23,980 nucleotides of DNA from a virus. Both the position numbers and the translations under genes were made by a program. Below, one piece after another: positions 15,254 to 23,636 of this stretch. The notes beneath the pieces are model-generated. The model searched no databases and had not been told where the DNA came from. It saw only the letters and a program-made list of their open reading frames with translations. Within the stretch, counting starts at the first letter, position 1; each line of letters opens with the position of its first letter. The stretch covers positions 1 through 23,980 of IMG/VR virus record IMGVR_UViG_3300031553_000035; one strand, 5' to 3'.

Positions 15254-15855
15254 TAATCTACATTCCTGAAAGATGCAATCCTATCAAACCATTCTACGAA
15301 ATCGGCGTAGTTCATACCGGCCTTAGCACGATTGCAGTTTCCACAGCATGGCAGGCAATTTTCATATGTATACCCTTGGTTATTGTCGGCTCGATCGATT
15401 CCATTGAAGACATAAACGCCGTTGCCTAGACCTTTCGTGCTCGCCCTCGCGATCTGATATGGTTTAACTCCGCAATAGAAACATGCTTTTCCCGTCAGTT
15501 CCCTGAACTGTTCTTGTGACAGATCGAAATTCAATCCTCGTTTCACCGCTTCGTGCTCATATTTGACATACAGCTTGTTGAAGGCTGCCTCTCCTTCTGG
15601 GAGGGTTATTGATTGTCTGTATTCGTCAAACGCCTTTCTCCAGCTGTGTTCCCCAACATCCATCGTACGTTCCAAGTGCCAGCATCCGCATGACTTAGTG
15701 TGTCCTCTTCGAAGGCTATTCCCCGCGGCCGTTGTTCGACCACCGCAATCGCATTGGCATATCCAACGCGCTGCCCCACTCTTGCCATTTGGGGCGCGTT
15801 CAATGACGGTTAATCTGCCATATCGATTCCCAGACTCATCAATGAACGCGCCCAT
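15253..15855 (-). CDS. HNH homing endonuclease
   Basis: 200 residues from ATG 15855. The N-terminal module FIDESGNRYGRLTVIERA, W-x-C-x-C-x-C-G and GHTKSCGCWHLE is the DNA-binding part usual in free-standing phage homing enzymes. The C-terminal part has CFYCG, NGIDRADNNQGYTYENC and CCGNCNRAK, the zinc-ribbon and HNH-like core. I prefer ATG 15855 because family members normally begin M-x-x-FID; its AGGAGG is 12 bases upstream, rather far. A GTG at 15900 that overlaps the capsid stop (TAGTG) would add 15 residues. It likely spreads by cutting related phages lacking it near the capsid gene. Confidence 0.85.
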   Translation of the reverse strand: MGAFIDESGNRYGRLTVIERAPNGKSGAARWICQCDCGGRTTAAGNSLRRGHTKSCGCWHLERTMDVGEHSWRKAFDEYRQSITLPEGEAAFNKLYVKYEHEAVKRGLNFDLSQEQFRELTGKACFYCGVKPYQIARASTKGLGNGVYVFNGIDRADNNQGYTYENCLPCCGNCNRAKAGMNYADFVEWFDRIASFRNVD

Positions 15856-15899
15856 ATCGCTCTCATTCCTCCTATATCTGGGCAATTTGCCCAGATGCA

Positions 15900-17171
15900 C
15901 TAGCTCCCGCTCTCCAGATCCACTTCAACAAATCCTGAGGGCCGAATTAAGCCAAACGCCCCCCGCATCTCCGCCAGGATTGCGATCATGTTCCGGATGA
16001 AGAAGTCCGAGTGGCTGTCGCTGATTCGCAGCGATGCCAGCTCGCGATCCCAGAACACGGCCTTTTTCCAGTCTCCCAGGACTCCACTGCCTTGATCTAC
16101 GGTCTCGCTCTCGACGACCGGCAGCCCCCACAGGGACTTCACGCCCATCCGTGTTGGCCCGCCGAAGTAATAGCGGCCCGTGTCATCTGTCAGCAGATCG
16201 ATTGTCTCCCAATCCTCCGGGTTGAGCAGCCAGGCGGTCGGTTTCACACGGCCGCTTGTTCTGGCTGTAGTGATAGCCTTGCGAGCCGTCACCAGGATAT
16301 CCGTATTCCATGTCTGCGTCAGAATTCCCGATGTGTTCAGCACACCGGTAAAATTCGCGCCGATCCCTGTGCCGTTGATGATCTGATCTTCCCACTCCTC
16401 GTCCAGATCAGCCTGCAGCTCCTCATTGATAATGCCCTCGAGCTGCGCAGCGTCAGCCAACGCCCGACGTGTCGCCGGGATCCAGACTGCAATGGCCTTC
16501 ACGGCGGCAGTCACTTGCTCGAACGTCATCGCGCCTTCTGGTTTCTCGCCACTGATCTCGCCAGTCGCGCCTGCGTAATCCGTGACGTTCGCCTCGGCTA
16601 CCACGGTCGCCTCCGTGATCTTGGCCGTCTGGCGTACGAACTCCACCAGATCGCTGGTTGTGCGCCGGATTGATATCAAGCCCCGCAGCGTCAGCTCCTG
16701 TCGGCCCAGGGCCTCGTAGATCCCCGTGTAGTCCGTCTCGACGAATGCCCCAGCGCTGGTGTCGCTCGCGCCAGTCAGCAGGTCCTTGAACTGCACAGGC
16801 GGCGATTCCACCTTCAGCCCGTCCGGTACATAGCCGCTGGGCGCAATGCCCTTATACCATTCCTGGTATCCTGGGTCGCTCGTGAACTGCTCCCCCAGGC
16901 TCTTTCTTCGGCCCTTGACTACCACACGCTCCGGGCTGCCCACTGGCTCCTGCCCCGTGTCGGCGGCATCGCTCAGCTCCATGATCTCTGCCCTCAACTT
17001 GGTGTCCTTGGCAATCGCGTCAGTGATTGTTCGCGCCTCTGCTCCTAGCTCTCCAACGCGCTTCTGTTCGCTCTCCGTCATCGCTCGATCCTCGCTGTCG
17101 GACAGATGGATGATCGTATCCGCCTCCGCGAGCACCTCGGTCAGACGCTTTTGTGAAATCTGGTCACTCAT
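15900..17171 (-). CDS. Major capsid protein, HK97 fold
   Basis: 423 residues. It builds the icosahedral shell. Residues 1-90 form a charged helical scaffold-like delta region (QKRLTEVLAEADTIIHLSDS, then SEQKRVGELGAEARTI) expected to be removed by the prohead protease. The rest matches HK97-type capsids: TDYTGIYEALGRQELTLRGL, TRRALADAAQLEGIINEELQ, GTGIGANFTGVLNTSG, WLLNPEDWETIDLL, GRYYFGGP, MGVKSLWGLPVVES and REMRGAFGL-like end. ATG 17171 is chosen over the longer frame at 17216 because AGGAGGGG stands nine bases before it and because it begins one base after the protease stop. The gene follows portal and protease in the standard order. Confidence 0.92.
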   Translation of the reverse strand: MSDQISQKRLTEVLAEADTIIHLSDSEDRAMTESEQKRVGELGAEARTITDAIAKDTKLRAEIMELSDAADTGQEPVGSPERVVVKGRRKSLGEQFTSDPGYQEWYKGIAPSGYVPDGLKVESPPVQFKDLLTGASDTSAGAFVETDYTGIYEALGRQELTLRGLISIRRTTSDLVEFVRQTAKITEATVVAEANVTDYAGATGEISGEKPEGAMTFEQVTAAVKAIAVWIPATRRALADAAQLEGIINEELQADLDEEWEDQIINGTGIGANFTGVLNTSGILTQTWNTDILVTARKAITTARTSGRVKPTAWLLNPEDWETIDLLTDDTGRYYFGGPTRMGVKSLWGLPVVESETVDQGSGVLGDWKKAVFWDRELASLRISDSHSDFFIRNMIAILAEMRGAFGLIRPSGFVEVDLESGS

Positions 17172-17172
17172 T

Positions 17173-18369
17173 TTAGTTCCCCTCCTGCATTTCCTCATTC
17201 TCTCGTTGGATGTCATAAATCATAGCCCGAAGGGATCGATCGGTTGCATCCGGATTCCTCGGCGTACCGTCTCCGGCCTTGCCTTGATCCGCTACGTCCC
17301 CCGTCCCCTCGTCCTCATTACGCCCGTCGCCTTTCGCGCCGGACGAATTCAGGTCATCTAATCGTTGCCACTTCGCCAGCTCCTCATCAATGATCTCGCG
17401 GAGCAGCACTGCGTCGCTCTTCGCCCGCTTGACCGGATCCGCCCTTGCGTCACGCGAGGGCTTAGTTGCCTTCTGGCTCTTGATATCTACGGTGTGCGTA
17501 TTGACTCCAGCCCCAAGCATCACCGGCGAGACCTCGACAACGTCCAGCCCCTTCAGGAAAATCACGTCCTGGTCCTCGAATTCGCCTTCTTCCCAATCCG
17601 TCACATCGAATCCGTAGCTCCACTCCTGCAGGTTTCCCAATGCCTTGACAGTCTCGTATGTTTCCCGGCCGCCCTCCGTCTGCAGGAAAAACTTGCCCAG
17701 TATCAGAGCCTCGTCGTCATTCTCGCGAATCGTTCCCCTGCCCACTGGCAGATCCCCCCAGTTGTGGCCCCACGACGACACTCGTACCTCCTGGCCGTCC
17801 TGGAAGGCGCCGGGGACAGTTACCTCTCCGTCGTAATCGATCACATTCAGCGTCGCGAACACGGCCTCGAATTCCCCCGCTTGCCCATTATCAAGCAATT
17901 TGATCCGCCCTCGATAGTCCTTCCGCTTCATGTCCACCTTTTGCCTCCCTTTGCATTTCCAATCCCCAGTGTCGACGTCGGTATCGCGAAACCAATTGTC
18001 GATATAGTCGTGCCATTGCTGTGGGCGACCATCAATCTCGCAGCGCCTGTGCGCCTCCTCAGCGTCGATCTCTAGTAGCATTACGGTCCCACCAATCAGA
18101 TCTCGCAGCCGTGTAACCTCGTCGGCCTTCGGCGTTGCCGTTATGATCCAGGCGTTCTCACTTGGCGATTCCGCCAGCAGATCAAGCACGGCATCACGCG
18201 CTCTAAGCACATATGGCCGTATCTGATCATTATGTTGGTAGAGACCCAGCCCGGATAGCGCCTGATGCAGAGTGTCGTAATCGTACACGAGATCGCCAGG
18301 CAGCATGTGCTCCCGTACGTATGCCGATTTTCCCGCGCAGGGCGCCCCCGCTACGACTATCCGTGCCAC
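17173..18369 (-). CDS. P-loop kinase domain fused to HK97-type prohead protease
   Basis: 398 residues. Residues 1-145 are a small kinase-like P-loop domain: Walker A GAPCAGKS (8-15), GDLVYDYDTLHQAL, AWIITATPKA, VMLLEIDAEEAHRRC and WHDYIDNWF. Residues 147-398 are a U35-type prohead protease: EFEAVFATLNVIDYDGEVTV, VSSWGHNWGDLPVG (His202) and LQEWSYGFDV (Ser251). The protease processes capsid and scaffold during maturation. A lone protease is usually near 200-250 residues; ATG at 17931 (M147) could start one, with GGGAGG 12 bases upstream. GTG at 18369 has strong GGAGGAGGA. The role of the kinase domain is unknown. Two-gene fusion is read directly from one continuous frame. Confidence 0.87.
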   Translation of the reverse strand: MARIVVAGAPCAGKSAYVREHMLPGDLVYDYDTLHQALSGLGLYQHNDQIRPYVLRARDAVLDLLAESPSENAWIITATPKADEVTRLRDLIGGTVMLLEIDAEEAHRRCEIDGRPQQWHDYIDNWFRDTDVDTGDWKCKGRQKVDMKRKDYRGRIKLLDNGQAGEFEAVFATLNVIDYDGEVTVPGAFQDGQEVRVSSWGHNWGDLPVGRGTIRENDDEALILGKFFLQTEGGRETYETVKALGNLQEWSYGFDVTDWEEGEFEDQDVIFLKGLDVVEVSPVMLGAGVNTHTVDIKSQKATKPSRDARADPVKRAKSDAVLLREIIDEELAKWQRLDDLNSSGAKGDGRNEDEGTGDVADQGKAGDGTPRNPDATDRSLRAMIYDIQRENEEMQEGN

Positions 18370-18378
18370 TTGATCCTC

Positions 18379-18417
18379 CTCCAGCGTTTCAACATTCCAA
18401 CGTTATAACGTTCCACC
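18379..18417. repeat. AACGTT-core repeat run
   Basis: Two AACGTT cores and degraded units in the 79-base gap between portal and kinase-protease genes. The rest of the gap is A+T rich (18423-18440). Confidence 0.75.
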
Positions 18418-18448
18418 TTCCGATTATATAAATTATGTCAAGTAGGAT

Positions 18449-20389
18449 TCACCTGCCAAATGTCACGCTGCACGTGCACCCAGCCACCTCATCTACCCCA
18501 CCCGCCGGATCCCCAGGCCATAGCATCCCCAGACTAAAGAGGTCCCCAATCGCCACTGTCTCACCATCTACCGCTGCGTGGCTCGGGCGTGGATTCCCGC
18601 TGTTGACGTGCCAGGTTTTCGTTTTGAGGCCGCTTTGTTTGGCGCCCTCAGTCGCCCCGAAATTTGCAGCGGCTGTCACAGCCGTCGTGGCGATTTGGGC
18701 GGCTCGCACACCGATCGCGATCTCGAATAGGTGCCTCACCGCGTTGCGCGGCTCTTCGTCGGCCAATGCCTCGCCAATCTGCAAACCGGTTGTCCCGTTG
18801 ATGCCCTCCGCCTGGATTCGGGAGTGCTCCTCCAGCCAGGCGCTCATCAGGCTATCATCCAACTCGATCTCTAGCTCACTAGCCACGTATGCGCCCCACA
18901 CAGACGCCGTGGCCGTGTTCAGTTTGAACAGATCATCATGTAGCTCCCGGTTCCAGCGCTCGCTGTCCCATAGCTCCGTTAGGATCACCTGGATCGTGTC
19001 GGCCGGTATCTCCGTTTCGGCTACCTTGCCTGTGATCGCGTCGCGCTGGCGTTCGAATGTCCGCGCCATCACCCGCGCCCATTGCTCCTCGTGCTGTTTC
19101 CGAAGCCCCGGCTGGGTTGGATCTATTCCCGCTGCCTTCAATCCGCGCGGCAACAGCGCCTTCGCATCGTCCAATTCGGCTGGCGGCGCAGTATCCCCTG
19201 ATACTAGGATATTCAGCGGCGTCCCGAGCTGGGCTGCTGTTCCGCCCATGCTGGGTAGATTCATCCGCGCGCGCGCCTCGTCTGGCGACATCCACGGCCG
19301 CCCCACTGAACTCTGCAACGCCGAGCTTTGCTCGTCGAAGGAGCCCTTCATCTTCTCCTCGATGTTGAACTCCACATATACCCCATCTGAGTCCGCGAAA
19401 TCGCTCAGCAATTGCAGCTCGATGTCCTGCTTGAGCATCATCAGCCATGGGCCCAGGCTATCCTGATAAAGATTGCGATGCTGTTCCTTGATGTTGGAAA
19501 ATGTAGCATGTTCGAGGATCCCCACCATCGGCAGCGGGATGTGATACGCCCGCGCGCATTCCTCGCGCGTGAGCTTGCGCCCGCCCAGGTACTCGCTCTC
19601 CTGGGCATTGAACGAGAGCTGTTCCCAGTCCATATCCTCCTCGAGGATAGCCGTCCGGCCGCCGTTCCCGCTCCCCGAATACAGCGCCTCGAATTCTTTC
19701 TTGAACCGCCCCCTGGCCGCCTCACTCCAATCGCCAGCCGCTTTCGGCCGCTTGATGATCCCGCTCATTCTGGCCGCATTCCCCCAGAAATCCTCGCGGT
19801 AATCGCCCATCGAGAACTCCTCCGCCAGTATCCGCCGGAGCGTTTCGAGCGGAGACAACCCAGAAACTGGATTCTGTGGGTTGTAGCCCCGGAAGTGCAC
19901 GATATCCTCCGGCGCGATCACCGTCCGTTTGGCACCCAGGTGGATCGTATACTTCGACGGCACCAGGCCCCCGCTAACTGTCACCATGCTTGGCGGCACA
20001 CGCATCAGAGCGGCAGGCCCGCCCTCTTCTGCTGCCAGTTTGAGCCAGTAGGCGTTGAAATAGATCCCCATATCACCCATCAAGCTCTCTATCAGCCGAT
20101 ACCGCGTCATCTTCATAATCGGGGGCAGCGGTTGGGCTAATAGCCGAGCTAGTGGATGGTCCGTCAGGCGTTGGCGGTCTGTGTCGCTGACCCGCCTGAA
20201 TACGTGCAAGCCCAATTGAGCAATGTTTCGTGCCAGAAAGTCCACGCACGTCCGGACGTTGGGCTGCTGGCGGTAGAGCGTGGCGTACGCATAGCTGTGC
20301 TTATTGTACATCCGGATGCTGCCTAAGCGTCCGGATGAACCCGGCCCAGCATCTAGCGCGGCCAGCGTCCCAAGCGTCTGGACGATCAC
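18449..20389 (-). CDS. Portal protein with C-terminal MuF-like minor head domain
   Basis: 646 residues. Residues about 30-420 are an HK97-type portal: PNVRTCVDFLARNIAQLGLH, DHPLARLLAQPLP, EDIVHFRGYNP, SGLSPLETLR, LTREECARAYHIPLPMVGIL, HATFSNIKEQHRNLYQDSLG and MSPDEARARMNLP. It forms the ring through which DNA is pumped. Residues about 430-646 continue with helices and end in TWHVNSGNPRPSHAAVDGET, LFSLGMLWPGDP and AGCTCSVTF, the conserved tail of Mu gpF/SPP1 gp7-type minor head proteins (R-x-SH...DG...PGDP...C-x-C). Most phages keep these as separate genes. GTG 20389 overlaps the preceding stop as GTGA, with AGGTGG upstream. No toxin domain follows the MuF part. Confidence 0.9.
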   Translation of the reverse strand: MIVQTLGTLAALDAGPGSSGRLGSIRMYNKHSYAYATLYRQQPNVRTCVDFLARNIAQLGLHVFRRVSDTDRQRLTDHPLARLLAQPLPPIMKMTRYRLIESLMGDMGIYFNAYWLKLAAEEGGPAALMRVPPSMVTVSGGLVPSKYTIHLGAKRTVIAPEDIVHFRGYNPQNPVSGLSPLETLRRILAEEFSMGDYREDFWGNAARMSGIIKRPKAAGDWSEAARGRFKKEFEALYSGSGNGGRTAILEEDMDWEQLSFNAQESEYLGGRKLTREECARAYHIPLPMVGILEHATFSNIKEQHRNLYQDSLGPWLMMLKQDIELQLLSDFADSDGVYVEFNIEEKMKGSFDEQSSALQSSVGRPWMSPDEARARMNLPSMGGTAAQLGTPLNILVSGDTAPPAELDDAKALLPRGLKAAGIDPTQPGLRKQHEEQWARVMARTFERQRDAITGKVAETEIPADTIQVILTELWDSERWNRELHDDLFKLNTATASVWGAYVASELEIELDDSLMSAWLEEHSRIQAEGINGTTGLQIGEALADEEPRNAVRHLFEIAIGVRAAQIATTAVTAAANFGATEGAKQSGLKTKTWHVNSGNPRPSHAAVDGETVAIGDLFSLGMLWPGDPAGGVDEVAGCTCSVTFGR

Positions 20390-20601
20390 GCGCTCACCAC
20401 CTGGACGAAATCGACGTTGTCAGCGAATATAATCACCTCACCGTCTATCATCATCGGCTCTTTCCCCTGCCGCAACATCTGGGCCTGTTTCAGCACCAGA
20501 TAGCGGCGTGTCTCTCTATACAGTATACCACGAAATGTGGTTCCTGTCTTGGTATTGATCAGCACCGTCCGCAGCACTGGGTAGCGGTCAAACCAGCTCA
20601 C
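20386..20601 (-). CDS. Small Sm-like barrel protein upstream of portal
   Basis: 71 residues: YPVLRTVLINTKTGTTFRGI, LYRETRRYLVLKQAQMLRQG and DGEVIIFADNVDFVQVV. The order (strand, G-x-x-FRG, strand, DGEV...VDFVQV) is a recurring small protein next to the portal in many siphophages, and it has an Sm/SH3-like barrel look. The role is not known. GTG 20601 overlaps the neighbour's stop as GTGA with AGGGGA upstream, and its own stop overlaps the portal start, so all three are coupled. Confidence 0.65.
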   Translation of the reverse strand: MSWFDRYPVLRTVLINTKTGTTFRGILYRETRRYLVLKQAQMLRQGKEPMMIDGEVIIFADNVDFVQVVSA

Positions 20602-20813
20602 TCTGCTTCCCCTTCGCTTGTACGAATTTCTATTCTAGCGCCTAAGCTCTCATCATAGACAACGTCCAGCAGCCGATCATCACCGATATTCTCGACATAG
20701 ACAATTACTGGCCCCTTCATGTTTGCATCAATAACTACACGGCGTGTTAGATCGGCTTTCTGCAACACGCCCGCCTTTTCAAGCGCCAACAGAAATCTAT
20801 TCCCTGATAGCAT
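20598..20813 (-). CDS. Small phage protein, function unknown
   Basis: 71 residues: MLSGNRFLLALEKAGVLQKA, DLTRRVVIDANMKGPVIVYV and LLDVVYDESLGARIEIRT. One helix followed by beta strands, acidic end. No family recognised. ATG 20813 has GGAGGATC at good spacing; the stop overlaps the next gene as GTGA. Its place between terminase and portal is typical for unnamed accessory head genes. Confidence 0.68.
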   Translation of the reverse strand: MLSGNRFLLALEKAGVLQKADLTRRVVIDANMKGPVIVYVENIGDDRLLDVVYDESLGARIEIRTSEGEAE

Positions 20814-20826
20814 AGCGATCCTCCAA

Positions 20827-20858
20827 TTCTAACGTTCCAACGTTTCAGCGTTCCTTCG
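20827..20858. repeat. AACGTT-core repeat run
   Basis: Two AACGTT cores in the 51-base gap between the terminase stop and the next gene's ribosome site. Confidence 0.75.
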
Positions 20859-20864
20859 CCCCGC

Positions 20865-23636
20865 TCACGCCGTGAACAATCCCCTGTCCTCATACACGGA
20901 TCGCCGTCTCGGCTCATGCCGCAGCGCCCGATCCAGCCCCATGATCAGCGCCACTATCCCGTCGATTTTCTCCCTCGATTTCGCCTTGTCCGGCTTGATG
21001 TTCCCCGCCGGATCTTGCCGCGCCACCAGGTTGTCCGCCATCCACGTCAGCACCGGGTTGTTCCCGTGGGCCAGCCTGTGCCCCAGTACCAGTTTCTCCA
21101 GTTCTTTCATCGGCCCACTCATCGATGAGAAGCCCTGCCCGAATTGCACGAGCCAGTCCTCCCCTCCCAATTCCATCAAGTCTGTCTGGATCTTCGTAGC
21201 GCCCCAGCGATCGAACGCCAGCTCCTGAATATCGTATGCCTGCATATCCTCGTCGATCTGCGCCAGGATGTAGCTGTAATCGATCACGTTCCCGGGCGTG
21301 GCTGTGATGTATCCCTGCCGCACCCATACATCGTATGGGACACGATCGTTGTGGATTCGCTCCTGCATCGATTCCTCGGGGATCCAGAATCGGCACAGAA
21401 TCTGGTACAGATCGTCTGGCGCCTGCGGAGGCATGATCAGCAGCAACGCGCTGATATCGATATTGCTGGATAGATCCAGCCCCGCGTAGCAGATACGGCC
21501 CCGCAATCCAGCCGCGTCTGCCATCGCCCCGCACTGTTTCCAATGCTCCATATTCATCCATTTCGTCTCGCTCTCTGTCCACACATCCAGCTCCAACCGT
21601 AGGAATGCGTTCAGCGCCGAAGGCATCTCTTTCGCGCGCATGGCCTTGCGCCGCATATCGTCCCACTTTTTCGAGACGCCCAGATTCGGATTCGCCTTGA
21701 TCCAGTTCGTCTCGTCTTCCCATTCGTCCTCATCATCCAGACTGTAGATCACCCCGAACCACGAATCGTCCTCGATCACGCCCGTGAGGATTTTCTCCGT
21801 GTAGTCGTGGAGCAGATAACAGATCGACTGGCGATCGAATCCACTCGTGGTGATGGCTGCCATCAACGGCTGTCTGCGCGATCCAGTCGCCGTCTCCAAT
21901 TGGTCCCAGACCTCGCGTGTTTTGTGCGCGTGCAGTTCGTCTACTAGCGCCCCGTGCACGTTCAGCCCGTCGATCGTGTCTGCATCCGCACCCAGCGGCT
22001 CGAATTTCGCCGCCGTGTCTTTGATGTGAATGTTGTCTTTGTAGATCGTGACCAGTCGCCGGATCTGCGGGCTGGATTTTGCCATCCGCGTCGCCTCTCC
22101 GTGCGAGAGCCGTGCCTGGTCCCGTTTGGTGGCAGCACTGTAAATCTCCGCCCCTGGCTCATTGTCTGCCACGAGTAGATAGAGCCCTATACCCGCGACC
22201 ATAGTTGTGTTGTGCGTTGGTATCAACCCCCGCCCCGCCAGATATAGATGCGATGGTGAATCAACTTGAATGCACCGCACTGGAACTGACTCAATTTCTC
22301 TCACGGCGACTATTTGACGATTTAACGCACGTGTCGGCTTGTGTGGTTGCGGTTTTAGGCGTTGTGCCTTTCGCTCAAGCCCAAATATGCCCGAACCAGC
22401 ATAGGCGAAAAATGTGATGCGGTATGCTGCACCACAATCGCGCCCATACAGCTTGGCGCGACGCTCTATAATGGACGCCTTGAACCCCAGGCTCGTGATA
22501 AGTTCGTGCACATCCTCCACCAATAGCGCGCTGACACTCGTATATTCACACTGTCCCGCCTTGGACACATAACCATCTGTGTCCATCAGCCCGCGCAACA
22601 ATGCCTTGCGCTGTTCAATCGCGCCCCGCAAATACAAGCGCGGTATATGCTTATTGCCCAACACCCCAAGCTCGCGCAACTTGGATGCCAGCGAATTATC
22701 ACGCGCCTCTTGAGTGCGATCTCCATCGCTCAATGCATACGTTGCAGTCTTACCATTGCGCCCACCATTGACCTCGCGGACAGGAACCCCAAGTTTCCGA
22801 ATACGTTCCAGAATCCAGTAATCGTCATCATGCGCAGTGATACGTCCACAAGTACTATGGCCATCACCAAGCCACGCACCCAGGATATACGGCGGAATTG
22901 GCAGGTCAATCTCTGGCAACTCGAGCGGCCCAGAAACCGGCACGCGGTGATTCCATTCTACACGCTTACGTTTCAGATTGAACGGGGAGCCCACTGCTAA
23001 CGTGTCGCGTATCTGCTTGGTAGTGCGTATATGCTGATCTTCCCAGGTACTCTTGGGGCCTCTGCCAGTGCGGGGGAGTCCATTCCTTCTCGCGTCAGTG
23101 TACCACAAATGCTCAGCATCTGCGGTTATCGTGCAACCATCAGAGAACTCCATCTCATAGCATGTTCTACCTATTTGCACATCTGTTATAAATGTGATAT
23201 GACACTGCTTGCCCTTTTCGTCGAACAGAACATCGCCAACCCGAACATCGCGAATTGTTGTCCAGCCTTTCGGAGTGGGCAATGGCGTGTCAAGACTCAG
23301 CGCCTTGCCATTCTTCCGTGCCACCTCCATATAGGCCGTACGAAATCGCCGCAGGCCGTCCTCCCGTTTCCACCCAAACAGCGACCCAACCACAAATTGT
23401 TGCCACGGCTCCAGTCGCATCACTTGGCCGGCCCATTCACCTTTCGAGTGTTTCAGCAACCGGAAAAACGCGATCGCAACTCGCGCGGCTGATTCATCGA
23501 ACCACAGGCCCCGCTCAGCGCCTGTGTCCAGATCGCGCCGGTGCCGTTCGCAGGCCAGCCGCACCGCTTTCGAGGCAACCTGTTGCCCGCTCAGCACGTC
23601 GTCGACATACTGGGCGGCGGTAAATTCACTCCGCAC
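20865..23636 (-). CDS. Large terminase subunit interrupted by an intein
   Basis: 923-residue precursor; 558 residues after splicing, normal for the family. It cuts concatemeric DNA and drives packaging through the portal. Exteins: RLEPWQQFVVGSLFGWKR and a Walker A of the form ARKNGK/TT (107-111 and 477-478), Walker B HGALVDELHAH with D566-E567, then TTSGFDRQS as coupling motif. The nuclease part has YAGLDLSSNIDISAL (D721) and LAFDRWGATKIQTDL, ending in REKIDGIVALIMGLDRAL. The intein sits between Lys111 and Thr477, inside the ATP site, so the enzyme should be inactive until splicing. GTG 23636, AGGAGA nine bases upstream, overlaps the small terminase end by 11 nt. Confidence 0.95.
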   Translation of the reverse strand: MRSEFTAAQYVDDVLSGQQVASKAVRLACERHRRDLDTGAERGLWFDESAARVAIAFFRLLKHSKGEWAGQVMRLEPWQQFVVGSLFGWKREDGLRRFRTAYMEVARKNGKALSLDTPLPTPKGWTTIRDVRVGDVLFDEKGKQCHITFITDVQIGRTCYEMEFSDGCTITADAEHLWYTDARRNGLPRTGRGPKSTWEDQHIRTTKQIRDTLAVGSPFNLKRKRVEWNHRVPVSGPLELPEIDLPIPPYILGAWLGDGHSTCGRITAHDDDYWILERIRKLGVPVREVNGGRNGKTATYALSDGDRTQEARDNSLASKLRELGVLGNKHIPRLYLRGAIEQRKALLRGLMDTDGYVSKAGQCEYTSVSALLVEDVHELITSLGFKASIIERRAKLYGRDCGAAYRITFFAYAGSGIFGLERKAQRLKPQPHKPTRALNRQIVAVREIESVPVRCIQVDSPSHLYLAGRGLIPTHNTTMVAGIGLYLLVADNEPGAEIYSAATKRDQARLSHGEATRMAKSSPQIRRLVTIYKDNIHIKDTAAKFEPLGADADTIDGLNVHGALVDELHAHKTREVWDQLETATGSRRQPLMAAITTSGFDRQSICYLLHDYTEKILTGVIEDDSWFGVIYSLDDEDEWEDETNWIKANPNLGVSKKWDDMRRKAMRAKEMPSALNAFLRLELDVWTESETKWMNMEHWKQCGAMADAAGLRGRICYAGLDLSSNIDISALLLIMPPQAPDDLYQILCRFWIPEESMQERIHNDRVPYDVWVRQGYITATPGNVIDYSYILAQIDEDMQAYDIQELAFDRWGATKIQTDLMELGGEDWLVQFGQGFSSMSGPMKELEKLVLGHRLAHGNNPVLTWMADNLVARQDPAGNIKPDKAKSREKIDGIVALIMGLDRALRHEPRRRSVYEDRGLFTA
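22209..23303 (-). other. Class 3-type intein with LAGLIDADG endonuclease
   Basis: 365 residues, precursor 112-476. It starts with Ala instead of Cys/Ser and ends His-Asn before Thr. The three class 3 marker residues are present: Trp67 in block B (ADAEHLWYT), Cys344 in block F (PVRCIQVDSPSHLYL) and Thr363 in block G (LIPTHN). In class 3 inteins the block F Cys is known to start splicing in place of residue 1. Between the splicing blocks lie two LAGLIDADG helices, ILGAWLGDG (140-148) and LLRGLMDTDGYV (235-246), each with its acidic residue, so homing activity is likely intact. The ends were set by the terminase motif and by the block motifs. Confidence 0.9.

Noticed and set aside
17172-17216. 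Capsid start at 17216
   Set aside because: It would lie inside the protease gene; ATG 17171 has a strong ribosome site and adjoins the protease stop.
18421-18445. Promoter-like TTGACA and TATAAT words in the portal-protease gap
   Set aside because: On the minus strand the two boxes are only about seven to eight bases apart instead of about 17, and no properly spaced partner is seen.
18449-18640. MuF-linked toxin domain
   Set aside because: The portal chain ends right after the C-x-C motif of the MuF part, leaving no room for an effector domain.
18435-19466. 343-codon open frame on the plus strand
   Set aside because: It lies entirely opposite the portal gene, whose protein motifs are clear. 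Its translation is Ser/Pro/Ala-rich with no family pattern.
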